50,224 bases of DNA, taken from contig JAGAKK010000052.1 of assembly GCA_017625675.1 (NCBI GenBank), positions 1 to 50,224 of the forward strand, in the 5' to 3' direction. The notes beneath the pieces are model-generated. The model was given only the letters and a program-made list of their open reading frames with translations. It did not search any database and was not told where the DNA came from. Both the position numbers and the translations under genes were made by a program. The stretch is from Clostridia bacterium (lineage in GTDB: Bacteria; Bacillota; Clostridia; UBA1212). This document shows, piece by piece, positions 42,136 to 50,224 of this stretch (the stretch's first letter is position 1; the number at the start of each line of letters is the position of its first letter).

Positions 42136-42477
42136 GATAAACATCTCCCTTTTCCGCGGCTAATACACATCCGCACTAAAACTAATGATACTTATTTAAG
42201 TATATCGCAAAAACAGCACAATAGCAAGAAAAATTCCACATATAACGAATTCCTCTTTGTTTGAACATATCGTAACAAATAAATACAATCAAAGAGGGGG
42301 GAACTGCATCATGATTTAATAATTAAAAATTAATACGTATACTTTATCTCAAAAATTGTTTTACATAAGAATAAACACTGGCAAACATATTCTTTAATAA
42401 TATCTAAAAGATTAGTAAGCATTGTCGGTTCAACACCCCAAAAACTACATTAAGAGAAAGATCCAACCCTCCATTCA
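42136..42477 (-). promoter_or_regulatory. Gap with kdsB promoter
   Basis: The minus strand has TTGCTA (42222-42227), a 17-nt spacer and TATACT (42199-42204), a fair sigmaA promoter for kdsB-capE. CCTCTTTG (42252-42259) and CAAAGAGG (42290-42297) can pair around a 30-nt loop, but no T run follows, so a terminator for the operon on the right is doubtful. The remaining 150 bases are AT-rich with no gene. Confidence 0.5.
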
Positions 42478-43590
42478 TTATAATTCAAACATCGACTTAT
42501 TTGGGAATGTTCTTTGCAAAATTTCATCAAGATTTTTTTTAATATTAGTAAAATTCTGTTCTGTCACATCAATCGAATCATTTAGACAAATCATTTTATA
42601 TTTTGATGAAGCAAAGGCTTTGTCTATTTCGTGTAAATCCTTGCTTAATGTACCAAACTTCCTACCATAGTAATCAACACCAACGGGAACGAAGTCACCC
42701 TGCATAACTTCCCATAATGTAACAACATAGTGAAAAAGATCATAGGAGGTTCTAAACTTATGCAAACATGACTCATCCAGTTCTGTTTGCAAAACAGACC
42801 ACACGACTTCAAAATCAGATTTTCGAAATGGAACCCCTAGATGCGAAAAATACAACCCTGGCAAATAGCCATCTCGGTATGCAAACAAATTATACCTACG
42901 ATCATAACCATAGTTTCTATTAAACCACAATTCAGGATTTTTTTCTACGCTTTCACTAAAATTAAAGCATCCGTTAACCATCCCTACCGCACTCAACTGT
43001 TGATGAACAAAAGGCCCATTGTAACGGTAATTCCTCAAAGGATACGCTATTGCACAATATTTAGGCAAGCCATTGAAAAAAAAATCCTTTGGCAGAACCG
43101 GTTTAGACAAGTACATATCATCATTAAAATAAATAAAGTATTCGCTTAACCCTTCTATCCGATGGAGATTCATCTCTATCACCGTCGAATTATATGTAGG
43201 CAAATATTCCCTAGGGATAAAATCACTATGTTTTACTATATTCAGCTTTGGATGTTCGGTATTCAACCAAGAAGGAAGATGCCCCCAAGTTACCAGGTGA
43301 ATCTTCCTCACCCAAGGAGCATACCGCTCAACAGCACGAAACCAATATAGAAAATGCCCCCATTCCCTGTATCGAGCATTACCATTTCCCTTTTTGTCAA
43401 ATGGTAAATAATTCTCCTTTTCTCTTTTCCACTCTGGATCATTGCCATCAACCCAAGTAACCACAAAATCAACAGGTTCCTCAAATAAATTTTTATTGTT
43501 CTTTTTTTTTAAAAATGATTTTACATAGCCCGACCAGTAAACGCTTTCCGTATGACACCAATACCGAAAAAGCTCCAATAAGCTATTCAT
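42478..43590 (-). CDS. Stealth-family capsular polysaccharide phosphotransferase
   Basis: A 370-residue protein with the Stealth conserved regions in order: CR1 VDFVVTWVDGNDPEW (about 40-54), CR2 GHFLYWFRAVERYAPWVRK and IYFNDDMYLSKPV, then CR3/CR4-like segments. Stealth proteins transfer sugar-1-phosphate units to build phosphodiester-linked glycans, as in meningococcal capsules. The start is ATG 43588-43590 with AAAGGAG nine bases upstream. It is the last gene of the leftward polysaccharide operon. Confidence 0.88.
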   Translation of the reverse strand: MNSLLELFRYWCHTESVYWSGYVKSFLKKKNNKNLFEEPVDFVVTWVDGNDPEWKREKENYLPFDKKGNGNARYREWGHFLYWFRAVERYAPWVRKIHLVTWGHLPSWLNTEHPKLNIVKHSDFIPREYLPTYNSTVIEMNLHRIEGLSEYFIYFNDDMYLSKPVLPKDFFFNGLPKYCAIAYPLRNYRYNGPFVHQQLSAVGMVNGCFNFSESVEKNPELWFNRNYGYDRRYNLFAYRDGYLPGLYFSHLGVPFRKSDFEVVWSVLQTELDESCLHKFRTSYDLFHYVVTLWEVMQGDFVPVGVDYYGRKFGTLSKDLHEIDKAFASSKYKMICLNDSIDVTEQNFTNIKKNLDEILQRTFPNKSMFEL

Positions 43591-43606
43591 AAAGCACATC
43601 TCCTTT

Positions 43607-45169
43607 TTACTCTTGTTGCTTTTTCTTAAAAATCTTATTAAAAATCCCACAAATTAATGCTTTCTCTTCTCTGTTGAAAACAATTTTCCACAAACATATA
43701 CAATACGCAATTACATACACAAAAACACCAACAAAAAAACAACTAATCTCAAAAAAATCAATCCAGTTTGAAATTATCAGCGTTATACAACATAAGAGCC
43801 CACCAATAACAATTATAGGTAACAGATTTTTCCAAAAGCGAGGAATGTCCAAATGAATTTTTTTCCAATAATACCAATTCATTATCAAACCTTGACCGAT
43901 AACATATGATAATCCTGTAGGAATTGCAGCGCCTACTATTCCGTATTGTTTTGTTAACAAAATTGTTCCCACTACATTTAAAAGCGCAATTCCTAAATAA
44001 ACAAGTGCTCTGAAACTATGCTTATTTTTAGCCTGTATAATACTGTTGGCAACGCTTTGTGTTAAGGGAATACAATCTGGAATCATAATAATTATGGCAA
44101 CCCAATACGCCAAATAATATTCCGGGCCGGCATAAAATTCCAAAAATTGCCGTCCAAAAGCTATAAACCCAGAACACACCAATACAACAACAAAACTCTG
44201 AATACGACCAACCTTGATTACCAAATTTGAAAGTTCTTCATCACTACAACCTGAAAAAACCAATTTATTTGCTTTAGGCATAAAAACGCTAGATGAGGCT
44301 TGAGCCAAACTGAACATAATACTAGAAAAGGTATATCCCACACTGTAAACAGCTGCTCCTGTTGTCGCTAACTCCGGAATCGCACCAATAACAATTAGAT
44401 CTGTTGATGTATTAATTCGGCTTACTATGGTCGATACAAAAATCCAAAAAGAAAAAAATAAAACTTCTTTTAAAATCGGGAACGGCATATTTTTATACCT
44501 TGGACGAAGCCCCAATGCTTTTCGGACGTAAACAACATAAAGAATGCGTATAATAACATTAATAACGAGAGAAACAACCGTCATTCCTATAGAGCGGTAT
44601 CCCATAAATAGAATTACCAAATTGATGATAGGGACTACAATCGTAGAAAGAATATTCAACAATTGAATAAAAACAAAGCGTTCATGTGATGTTACTTCTG
44701 AATTATACGCAGTAGCCGAAAAGCCAACAGCAGTATTTACAACCATAATGGCTACCAATATTTTCATTCTAATCATTTCTGTGTTTGTCAAAGATTCGCC
44801 ATATAAAACATCTAAACATAACACAAGAATGCCGCCTACTAGTAGGGTTAAAAAGGTTATTATGCTAAAAATTAAATTAAAAAGGCCAAAGACATTTTCT
44901 TCAGCCGCCTTCCCTCTTTCAACATTTGCTTTAATTAGATAACGACTTACAGCCGCTCCTAAACCAAAAGTCATTAGCGAAAGATAACTTGTAGTACTGG
45001 TGGCAATTTTATATAAACCATATTCGCTTTGCCCTAACAATTTCAACATTATAGGGGTGTAGAACAATGGAATTAAATTTCCTATTCCTATATTGAGATA
45101 GCTAAGGATCATCCCTATCTTAATTTGTTTTGTGCTGTCGCTTTTCAATATCCTCAATTGCCTCCTCAA
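43607..45169 (-). CDS. Polysaccharide flippase (Wzx, MOP superfamily)
   Basis: A protein of about 513-520 residues with roughly 12-14 membrane helices. It starts with KIGMILSYLNIGIGNLIPLF and YTPIMLKLLGQSEYGLYKIA, the standard N-terminus of Wzx/RfbX exporters that flip lipid-linked repeat units across the membrane. No ATG fits before the first helix; TTG codons at 45169, 45157 and 45148 are candidates near AGGAGG, inside the end of the DUF115 gene, so the start is uncertain. It is followed 16 bases later by the Stealth gene. Confidence 0.87.
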   Translation of the reverse strand: MRRQLRILKSDSTKQIKIGMILSYLNIGIGNLIPLFYTPIMLKLLGQSEYGLYKIATSTTSYLSLMTFGLGAAVSRYLIKANVERGKAAEENVFGLFNLIFSIITFLTLLVGGILVLCLDVLYGESLTNTEMIRMKILVAIMVVNTAVGFSATAYNSEVTSHERFVFIQLLNILSTIVVPIINLVILFMGYRSIGMTVVSLVINVIIRILYVVYVRKALGLRPRYKNMPFPILKEVLFFSFWIFVSTIVSRINTSTDLIVIGAIPELATTGAAVYSVGYTFSSIMFSLAQASSSVFMPKANKLVFSGCSDEELSNLVIKVGRIQSFVVVLVCSGFIAFGRQFLEFYAGPEYYLAYWVAIIIMIPDCIPLTQSVANSIIQAKNKHSFRALVYLGIALLNVVGTILLTKQYGIVGAAIPTGLSYVIGQGLIMNWYYWKKIHLDIPRFWKNLLPIIVIGGLLCCITLIISNWIDFFEISCFFVGVFVYVIAYCICLWKIVFNREEKALICGIFNKIFKKKQQE

Positions 45170-45935
45170 AAGTCATTTTATCAAAAACGTTAAGTTTCGT
45201 TGTCCTAGTTGCGTTGATAATCTTTACGTCGGTCTTATCAATAAACCGCCGCACGTCCAAGTAGGCCCTTGTCGTATTGCCGAGGTCGTGAACTACTTCA
45301 TTGGCCACGTCATCGTCATAGCCATCGCAAAAATAATTTTTGACGCTGGGGTCAATAATTACTTCACCGTTTTCAGTTATCACCTTGTCAAAATTGTGAT
45401 CTACACCCAAAAGGTAAATATATTTGTATCCCATGTGCATCGCCAGCTGCATACAAGCAATGGTAACAGTACCACGCATATTGACTTGTTCTGTACAATC
45501 AAGAGAAAACCCTTCCGGCTGATCTTTTTCACGTCTATCATTTCTGAAAAAATGATGTGCTCCTTTTACTTTTATCCCAAGGTAATACTTGTTCTGAAGC
45601 GGAATAAATTTGTGCTTAACAGGAATTTCATTGACCTCATCAAGAATGTCCCTTATGAGCACGTGATCAGTATTGACATAATAGGTAGGACGCCACTTTG
45701 TCTGAGGGAAAATGCGGAACACTCGGTTCACCGCAAAGCTGTCGATATTGTTCTCATGAAGTGTGTCCAGATCCTCTGTTGTGAGACTTGGACCGTTTCC
45801 AATGATAAAACAACTTTCTCCCAGGTGGGAATTATGTATTTTTTTCATATACCTGCCGTAAGGTGTGTGCTTAAAGTGCTTTAGCAAAAACGTCTGCGTG
45901 TGCGCTTGTATTGACAATAACGGATGATGTTTCAT
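45120..45935 (-). CDS. DUF115 protein (MptE-like)
   Basis: A 271-residue cytosolic protein. CFIIGNGPSL at 42-51 is the nucleotide-binding-type loop of DUF115/MptE-like proteins, and MQLAMHMGYKYIYLLGVDHNF is the second conserved block. In archaea MptE is a 6-hydroxymethylpterin diphosphokinase; in bacterial polysaccharide clusters DUF115 proteins are thought to act as glycosyl- or phosphotransferases, so the pterin role is unlikely here. Its 3' end overlaps the flippase start. Confidence 0.75.
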   Translation of the reverse strand: MKHHPLLSIQAHTQTFLLKHFKHTPYGRYMKKIHNSHLGESCFIIGNGPSLTTEDLDTLHENNIDSFAVNRVFRIFPQTKWRPTYYVNTDHVLIRDILDEVNEIPVKHKFIPLQNKYYLGIKVKGAHHFFRNDRREKDQPEGFSLDCTEQVNMRGTVTIACMQLAMHMGYKYIYLLGVDHNFDKVITENGEVIIDPSVKNYFCDGYDDDVANEVVHDLGNTTRAYLDVRRFIDKTDVKIINATRTTKLNVFDKMTFEEAIEDIEKRQHKTN

Positions 45936-46007
45936 ATTAATATCCCCTGAATTTAATCCTAAACTAACAACATTTTTATTATACTAAACTTTTCTTGTAC
46001 AGTCAAA

Positions 46008-47054
46008 TCACTTAAACAAAGCCTCAAAGTCATAAGCATGAACAAACTCCCTCATGCTTTCCACAACTTCATCAGCATTCTCCTTTGTCACCAACCCATG
46101 GCCTTCTGCCATAGACTGAGTCATCCAACTGTTTATTTCCTTGCTGTAGTGAGAGTAGTCCTTGTAGTTATCAAGATTTGTAATGATTTCAGTTTCATTG
46201 TGATAGAAGAAAATCGTTACGTTCTCATATTCAAGAAGGCGATTTATTGCATGCTTAACCGCATCCATTGTAATATCAAAGGTACCATTCTGAACTTCTT
46301 TATCCCAATATAAAACGCTGAAGGGCACAAAAAAGAAAGTAAATTTTGTCCCCGGATTTGCTTCAATCAAAGGAATAATATTGACATCAAGGTTTTCGTC
46401 AACTTTTTCTATTAATTTTGAAGCATCAGTTTGTTGCTTTTGCTTTTCAGACCTTTGGTAGGTTGACAGCATAGCCTCTTTCCCAAAAACTCCGAACAGT
46501 GTTTCTCCCCTGCGCTCAGCGTTCTGTTGCTGACCTTTTAGTGTCCCTAGCAGGTTGTTCATGGTGTAGTGATAAAAAATATCAATATTAAGAAGATATG
46601 ATGCATCTTTTACGCAGTCATCCCTGTACAGATATTCCGGCAACGGATAGCGAGGCTCCGTAGAACTGCCAAGAAGCTGAAACTCGTCAAGCTCCCAATA
46701 TACATTCTTAATATTGTTGTCACTTCTGAAACACACGTCAAGAATCGTTTTCATATTGTAGGTAGTACCTCCCGAGTAGGGAAGACGCACCATATTGCAA
46801 CCGAAAAGCTCATCACATTCGTCCACATCAGTATTTTCTATCATTAACGTACCAACCATCACCGCATCATATTCATAATGCTCTGCGATTCCCGGATTTG
46901 AGTACATTTCGCCGTATTCATAATAAGAAAACAATTTAGACTCTGTTCCGTATTGAAGAAGTGGGTCGGTTACATACATTACAGCAGCAAACGCTGCCAG
47001 ACACAATACCGCTGAAATTACAAAAGACAACGTCCAAAGCATTGATTTTTTCAC
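46008..47054 (-). CDS. SGNH-hydrolase-like partner of the MBOAT protein
   Basis: A 348-residue protein with one N-terminal membrane helix (about 8-28) and an extracytoplasmic domain. The pattern VGTLMIENTDVDECDELFG plus PYSGGTTYN, and DYSHYSKEINSW near residue 300, match the SGNH/DltD-like proteins that accompany MBOAT acyltransferases. The family's nucleophile position (GSS or GTS followed by M) reads GTLM here, with Leu70 in place of serine. The start is GTG 47052-47054 with AGGAGG seven bases upstream. It follows the MBOAT gene by 11 bases. Catalysis is doubtful; a structural role in O-acylation is possible. Confidence 0.68.
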   Translation of the reverse strand: MKKSMLWTLSFVISAVLCLAAFAAVMYVTDPLLQYGTESKLFSYYEYGEMYSNPGIAEHYEYDAVMVGTLMIENTDVDECDELFGCNMVRLPYSGGTTYNMKTILDVCFRSDNNIKNVYWELDEFQLLGSSTEPRYPLPEYLYRDDCVKDASYLLNIDIFYHYTMNNLLGTLKGQQQNAERRGETLFGVFGKEAMLSTYQRSEKQKQQTDASKLIEKVDENLDVNIIPLIEANPGTKFTFFFVPFSVLYWDKEVQNGTFDITMDAVKHAINRLLEYENVTIFFYHNETEIITNLDNYKDYSHYSKEINSWMTQSMAEGHGLVTKENADEVVESMREFVHAYDFEALFK

Positions 47055-47065
47055 AAACCCACCTC

Positions 47066-48511
47066 CTAAAAATTAAAATAAAGAAACGTGCTTATTCCCG
47101 ACAATGAAAGCACACTGTAAACAAACAATATCATTGTAAAGATCCAATTGCTAAATTTAGGATTACAATCAATCACCTTTTCATTGGTGTTTTTACAGAA
47201 TACAGCCACAAACAAAAAGATCAGCGAAAAAGCAATGATTACTGCAACAAAAGGCAAAAACTGTGAAAAGACACTAATTAAGGTAGGCTGAAGCAATGTT
47301 TCCGTAAGTTCTGCATTGATGCCCAAACCGCCGCTAAATACTCTTTTAAACAACGCATTTGCATTGCCTATCGATGTGGCACGAAAATATGTCCAGGAAA
47401 AATTCAGGAACAAGAAAGTTCCTATCCACTTTATTGCTTTAGGAACCTTTGACAAAGGCTTGTCCAGAAGTCTCGTGAGAACGTTGGCAATGCCGTGGAA
47501 CAATCCCCAGAAAATAAAAGTATACCCTGCACCATGCCAAATACCGCTCACCAGAAACACAATAAATATGTTAAGATATTTTCGAATTTCGCCCTTTCTG
47601 TTTCCTCCCAAGGGTATGTAAATATACTTTGTCAAGAAACGAGTAAGTGTCATATGCCAACGTTTCCAAAAATCCACAATATCCGTGGCTTTATACGGAG
47701 AATTAAAGTTTTGCGGAAGCTTAATATTGAACATTAAACCAATACCCGTTGCCATGTCACAGTATCCTGAAAAGTCAAAATAAATCTGCAAAGTATATGC
47801 AAATATTGTCAATATCGCCTCAAAGGAATTTAGCGATGCAATATGAAGATGTCCGTAATCAACAATTTTCCCGAAAGTGTCTGCAACGATAACTTTCTTT
47901 GCCAAGCCTATAGAAAACGCCTGTATTCCGCACACTAGGTTGTCAAAATTAATTTTTTTGTTCTCTATACTTTCAAACTGCGGAAGCATTTCACCGTGCA
48001 AAACAATAGGACCTGCAACCAACTGCGGAAAGAACGTAACAAAAAGTGCGTAATCCGCAAAATGATAGTCAGGAACCTCTTTTTTATACGTATCAATAAG
48101 ATACGACAGTTGCTGGAATGTAAAGAAACTTATTCCAAGTGGCAAAACTATGTTCAGCAAGTTGAACTCTGCAGAAAAAATGGTGTTGATATTAATGATC
48201 AGGAAGTCAAAATATTTAAAGTAAAACAGGAGACCAATATTGGCAACAATACCTATTACGAATACACTTTTTCTGAGACCGTTACTTTTATCTTCAAGAC
48301 GCCTTATAACTTTTCCCAATATGTAATTTAGCAGTATACTTGACACAATAATCAATAGATACCACGGGTTAAAATAGCCGTAGAAAAACAATGAAGCGAC
48401 AATCAGTACGTATTTGCTCAATGTGTACTGCTTGAAGCGATTGAGTCCAAAGTATGCCGCAAATGTAATTGGCAAAAATAATAATATAAAGACATATGAA
48501 TTGAATAGCAT
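47066..48511 (-). CDS. MBOAT-family O-acyltransferase (AlgI/DltB-like)
   Basis: A 481-residue membrane protein with about eleven helices. The MBOAT core WKRWHMTLTRFLTKYIYIPLGG, and SGIWHGAGYTFIFWGLFHG with the invariant histidine, are present, and the N-terminus FNSYVFILLFLPITFAAYF is typical of the AlgI/PatA branch. It would bring acyl groups across the membrane to modify an exported glycan. AAAAGGAG lies six bases before the ATG. It is encoded with an SGNH-like partner, the usual pairing. Confidence 0.92.
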   Translation of the reverse strand: MLFNSYVFILLFLPITFAAYFGLNRFKQYTLSKYVLIVASLFFYGYFNPWYLLIIVSSILLNYILGKVIRRLEDKSNGLRKSVFVIGIVANIGLLFYFKYFDFLIININTIFSAEFNLLNIVLPLGISFFTFQQLSYLIDTYKKEVPDYHFADYALFVTFFPQLVAGPIVLHGEMLPQFESIENKKINFDNLVCGIQAFSIGLAKKVIVADTFGKIVDYGHLHIASLNSFEAILTIFAYTLQIYFDFSGYCDMATGIGLMFNIKLPQNFNSPYKATDIVDFWKRWHMTLTRFLTKYIYIPLGGNRKGEIRKYLNIFIVFLVSGIWHGAGYTFIFWGLFHGIANVLTRLLDKPLSKVPKAIKWIGTFLFLNFSWTYFRATSIGNANALFKRVFSGGLGINAELTETLLQPTLISVFSQFLPFVAVIIAFSLIFLFVAVFCKNTNEKVIDCNPKFSNWIFTMILFVYSVLSLSGISTFLYFNF

Positions 48512-48540
48512 AATTGTCTCCTTTTACTATATAACTTGAC

Positions 48541-49506
48541 TTACACGCCGATTTTAAGCAAATTCCTCACCCAACAAGTAATGTTCGGCATTAACAAATA
48601 AAGCCTCATCCAAAGCTTTTGCTTAGAAGATAAATCCCCTTGTCTTTTCCAATCAACATCGCAGGCTTTTGCAATTGAATGTATTTGCTTGCTGTATATA
48701 CCTTCAGGATCTACGGCCTTATTACTGAGTAACTGTTGTGAATGAAACATACAGGTACCGATTAACTGCGCCTGAGCATGACCTGCAAGAGATGGATATT
48801 TCGCACAGATAAACTCCGTACGTTTTTGAGTTGCCTCAAGACCATCTAAGCGTTTCAAAGAATATGAGGCACCCATTATGCTGCCTTCGCGCTGAAAATA
48901 GCAATAAAGCACATCGGTAATATGTACTAATTTTTTGCAATTAGCAATAATTTGGTATGTCCAGAAAACGTCCTCGTGATACTTGCCCTCTGCAAACTCA
49001 ACAGTGATTATTTCTCGCTTATAGAGTTTGTTCCATACAACCTGCCTGAAGTGTCCGTCCTCAAGATGTGTCTTCATCGCCTGACAATCGTCAACCACGG
49101 AAAAACTATCATTGCGATTAGTTTCCGGAATAACTTCGGATGACACCGCAGCAAAACCACACTCTGCCAAATCACAATCATTCTCAATTATTGCATTATA
49201 CAACTTTTCAATAAATTGAGGCATTACCCAATCATCGCTGTCTACAAAACTGATATAATTACCTTTGGCGACTTCAAAACCTGCATTTCTTGCAGATGAC
49301 AGACCGCCATTCTCCTTATGAATTACGACAATTCTATCATCCTTTTCTGCGTATTCATCACAGATTTTTCCGCTATTATTCGTAGAGCCATCGTCTACAA
49401 GTATTATTTCAAGGTTCTTGTATGTCTGTGCAATCAGCGAATCAACACATCTTGGCAGCCATTGTTCAACGTTGTAAACAGGAACAATTATGCTCACTAA
49501 ATCCAT
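48541..49506 (-). CDS. Family 2 glycosyltransferase
   Basis: A 321-residue inverting GT-A transferase: SIIVPVYNVEQWLPRCVDSL at the N-terminus, nucleotide-binding DDGS (38-41), ENGGLSSARNAG, and the metal-binding DSDDW (89-93). The C-terminal third is helical and likely membrane-associated. The acceptor and sugar are unknown. GAGAGG precedes the ATG. Confidence 0.92.
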   Translation of the reverse strand: MDLVSIIVPVYNVEQWLPRCVDSLIAQTYKNLEIILVDDGSTNNSGKICDEYAEKDDRIVVIHKENGGLSSARNAGFEVAKGNYISFVDSDDWVMPQFIEKLYNAIIENDCDLAECGFAAVSSEVIPETNRNDSFSVVDDCQAMKTHLEDGHFRQVVWNKLYKREIITVEFAEGKYHEDVFWTYQIIANCKKLVHITDVLYCYFQREGSIMGASYSLKRLDGLEATQKRTEFICAKYPSLAGHAQAQLIGTCMFHSQQLLSNKAVDPEGIYSKQIHSIAKACDVDWKRQGDLSSKQKLWMRLYLLMPNITCWVRNLLKIGV

Positions 49507-49522
49507 AGGTATCCTCTCTCTA

Positions 49523-50188
49523 TTATCTTTTTTTTGACAAGAGTTTCTTTCGACATTTATTTAACCACTTAAGAAATTTTGATTTATTCATTATTCGCTG
49601 TAATGGTGTCTGCCATGTTCCGGTATAGTGATGAATCTCAAATTTCCAGATGTCCCAAATGATCAATATATCATCGCCTAAAATCTGATCTTTTTTCAGC
49701 CATTTGTCGCCATAAAATTCAGGATACTCTCTTTTAAATATTGGAGTTTCCATTTCTGTGCTAACTTGAAATCTGCAGTTTTCAGGCAAATTAAAATAAT
49801 GGTCCATCATTGTTTTTATAAATGGATTTCCTTGTTCTCCACCAAAACCCAACCCTGAGCCTATCTCTGTAGCGGTAGCATACCCAAAAAAAGCTTTGTG
49901 TTGCAAATACTCATCTATTGGAGCAATTAACTCGGCATCTGTATCCAAATATACACCGCCATTTTCATATATGATCTTGAAGCGCAGCGGATCAGGAACA
50001 TACCCCCATCTCTTTTCCTTATACGCACGACTGGAATAAGGACAACAATGTACATCAATGTTATCTTCATTCCACTCTATTATTTCGTAATCAGGACAAA
50101 ACTTCTTCCATGATTCTATACACTTGAGAATAATCTCCGGTTTTTCATTATGACCAAACCAACAATAATGAATTTTTTTAGGTATCAT
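49523..50188 (-). CDS. Family 32 glycosyltransferase (DXD sugar-binding type)
   Basis: A 221-residue transferase with IPKKIHYCWFG at the N-terminus, RFKIIYENGGVYLDTDAELI with the DXD motif at 82-84, and a closing WDIWKFEIHHYTGTW. This is the bacterial OCH1/capsular GT32 group. The ATG at 50186-50188 has AAGGAG nine bases upstream, so the gene is complete; the operon probably continues beyond the window edge. Confidence 0.88.
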   Translation of the reverse strand: MIPKKIHYCWFGHNEKPEIILKCIESWKKFCPDYEIIEWNEDNIDVHCCPYSSRAYKEKRWGYVPDPLRFKIIYENGGVYLDTDAELIAPIDEYLQHKAFFGYATATEIGSGLGFGGEQGNPFIKTMMDHYFNLPENCRFQVSTEMETPIFKREYPEFYGDKWLKKDQILGDDILIIWDIWKFEIHHYTGTWQTPLQRIMNKSKFLKWLNKCRKKLLSKKR

Positions 50189-50224
50189 AAATTCACACTC
50201 CTTATTTAAATTCGTACTTCTTAT

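Noticed and set aside
1-50224. CRISPR arrays, insertion sequences, prophage genes or integrases
   Set aside because: No regularly spaced repeats, transposases, integrases or phage structural genes were seen.

Overview
The window looks like a chromosomal segment from a low-to-mid GC Gram-positive bacterium of the Clostridia, probably Lachnospiraceae-like. The evidence is the single-chain clostridial-type PurL, purine closure by a stand-alone AICAR transformylase plus a PurO-type IMP cyclohydrolase, sigmaA-type promoters (TTGACA-N17-TATAAT variants), strong AGGAGG ribosome binding sites, and a holin-like type I toxin gene. Species cannot be named from the sequence alone.

Layout. 1-600: the 5' end of a 16S rRNA gene (minus strand) with its leader, promoter and A/T-rich UP-like tract, then a palindromic REP-like repeat. 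597-14.4 kb: comEA; an ECF sigma factor, its membrane partner and a VWA lipoprotein that appear to share an ECF promoter; a radical-SAM Elp3-like gene and a ThuA-like gene; a long housekeeping run in the order recA-recX-rimO-pgsA-plsX-acpP-rnc; an SDR; and a secreted surface protein. 14.4-25.8 kb: a pur operon read leftward (purE, purM, purN, PurO-like, AICARFT, purD, purL), ending with proS and a strong terminator. It is preceded by a leader of about 275 nt holding a good intrinsic terminator. 25.8-34.6 kb: a lipoprotein, two abutting tRNAs (Ser-UGA, Arg-ACG), truA, rubrerythrin, and a nucleoside-salvage set (deoD, a fused deoB-cdd, pdp) behind a VTC/DUF4956 pair. 34.6-42.1 kb: a KDO pathway (kdsA, kdsB, kdsC, kdsD) interrupted by a cassette (GT10 fucosyltransferase, acyltransferase, CapE-type dehydratase) and by two related small toxin/antisense-RNA elements. 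42.1-50.2 kb: a leftward surface-polysaccharide operon (GT32, GT2, MBOAT, SGNH-like partner, DUF115, Wzx flippase, Stealth phosphotransferase), more AT-rich than the housekeeping half.

How the parts work together. Purine synthesis from AIR/GAR to IMP is nearly complete in one transcript; no purF, purC or purB is seen here. The salvage operon can convert nucleosides to bases and pentose phosphate. The right-hand third builds a surface glycan with CMP-KDO, fucose or related deoxysugars, O-acyl groups and phosphodiester links.

Most notable observations: (1) a complete, unannotated type I toxin-antitoxin locus at 34.64-35.03 kb, with a 26-residue holin-like toxin, an antisense RNA with a consensus promoter, a shared bidirectional terminator and an anti-Shine-Dalgarno leader, plus a decayed paralogue 2.6 kb away; (2) a 228-bp direct repeat of the kdsB 3' end flanking the inserted sugar cassette, whose five differences are all silent; (3) an ECF regulon of two promoters with an identical 13-mer; (4) a phosphopentomutase-cytidine deaminase fusion; and (5) a pur-operon attenuator of no class I recognise.
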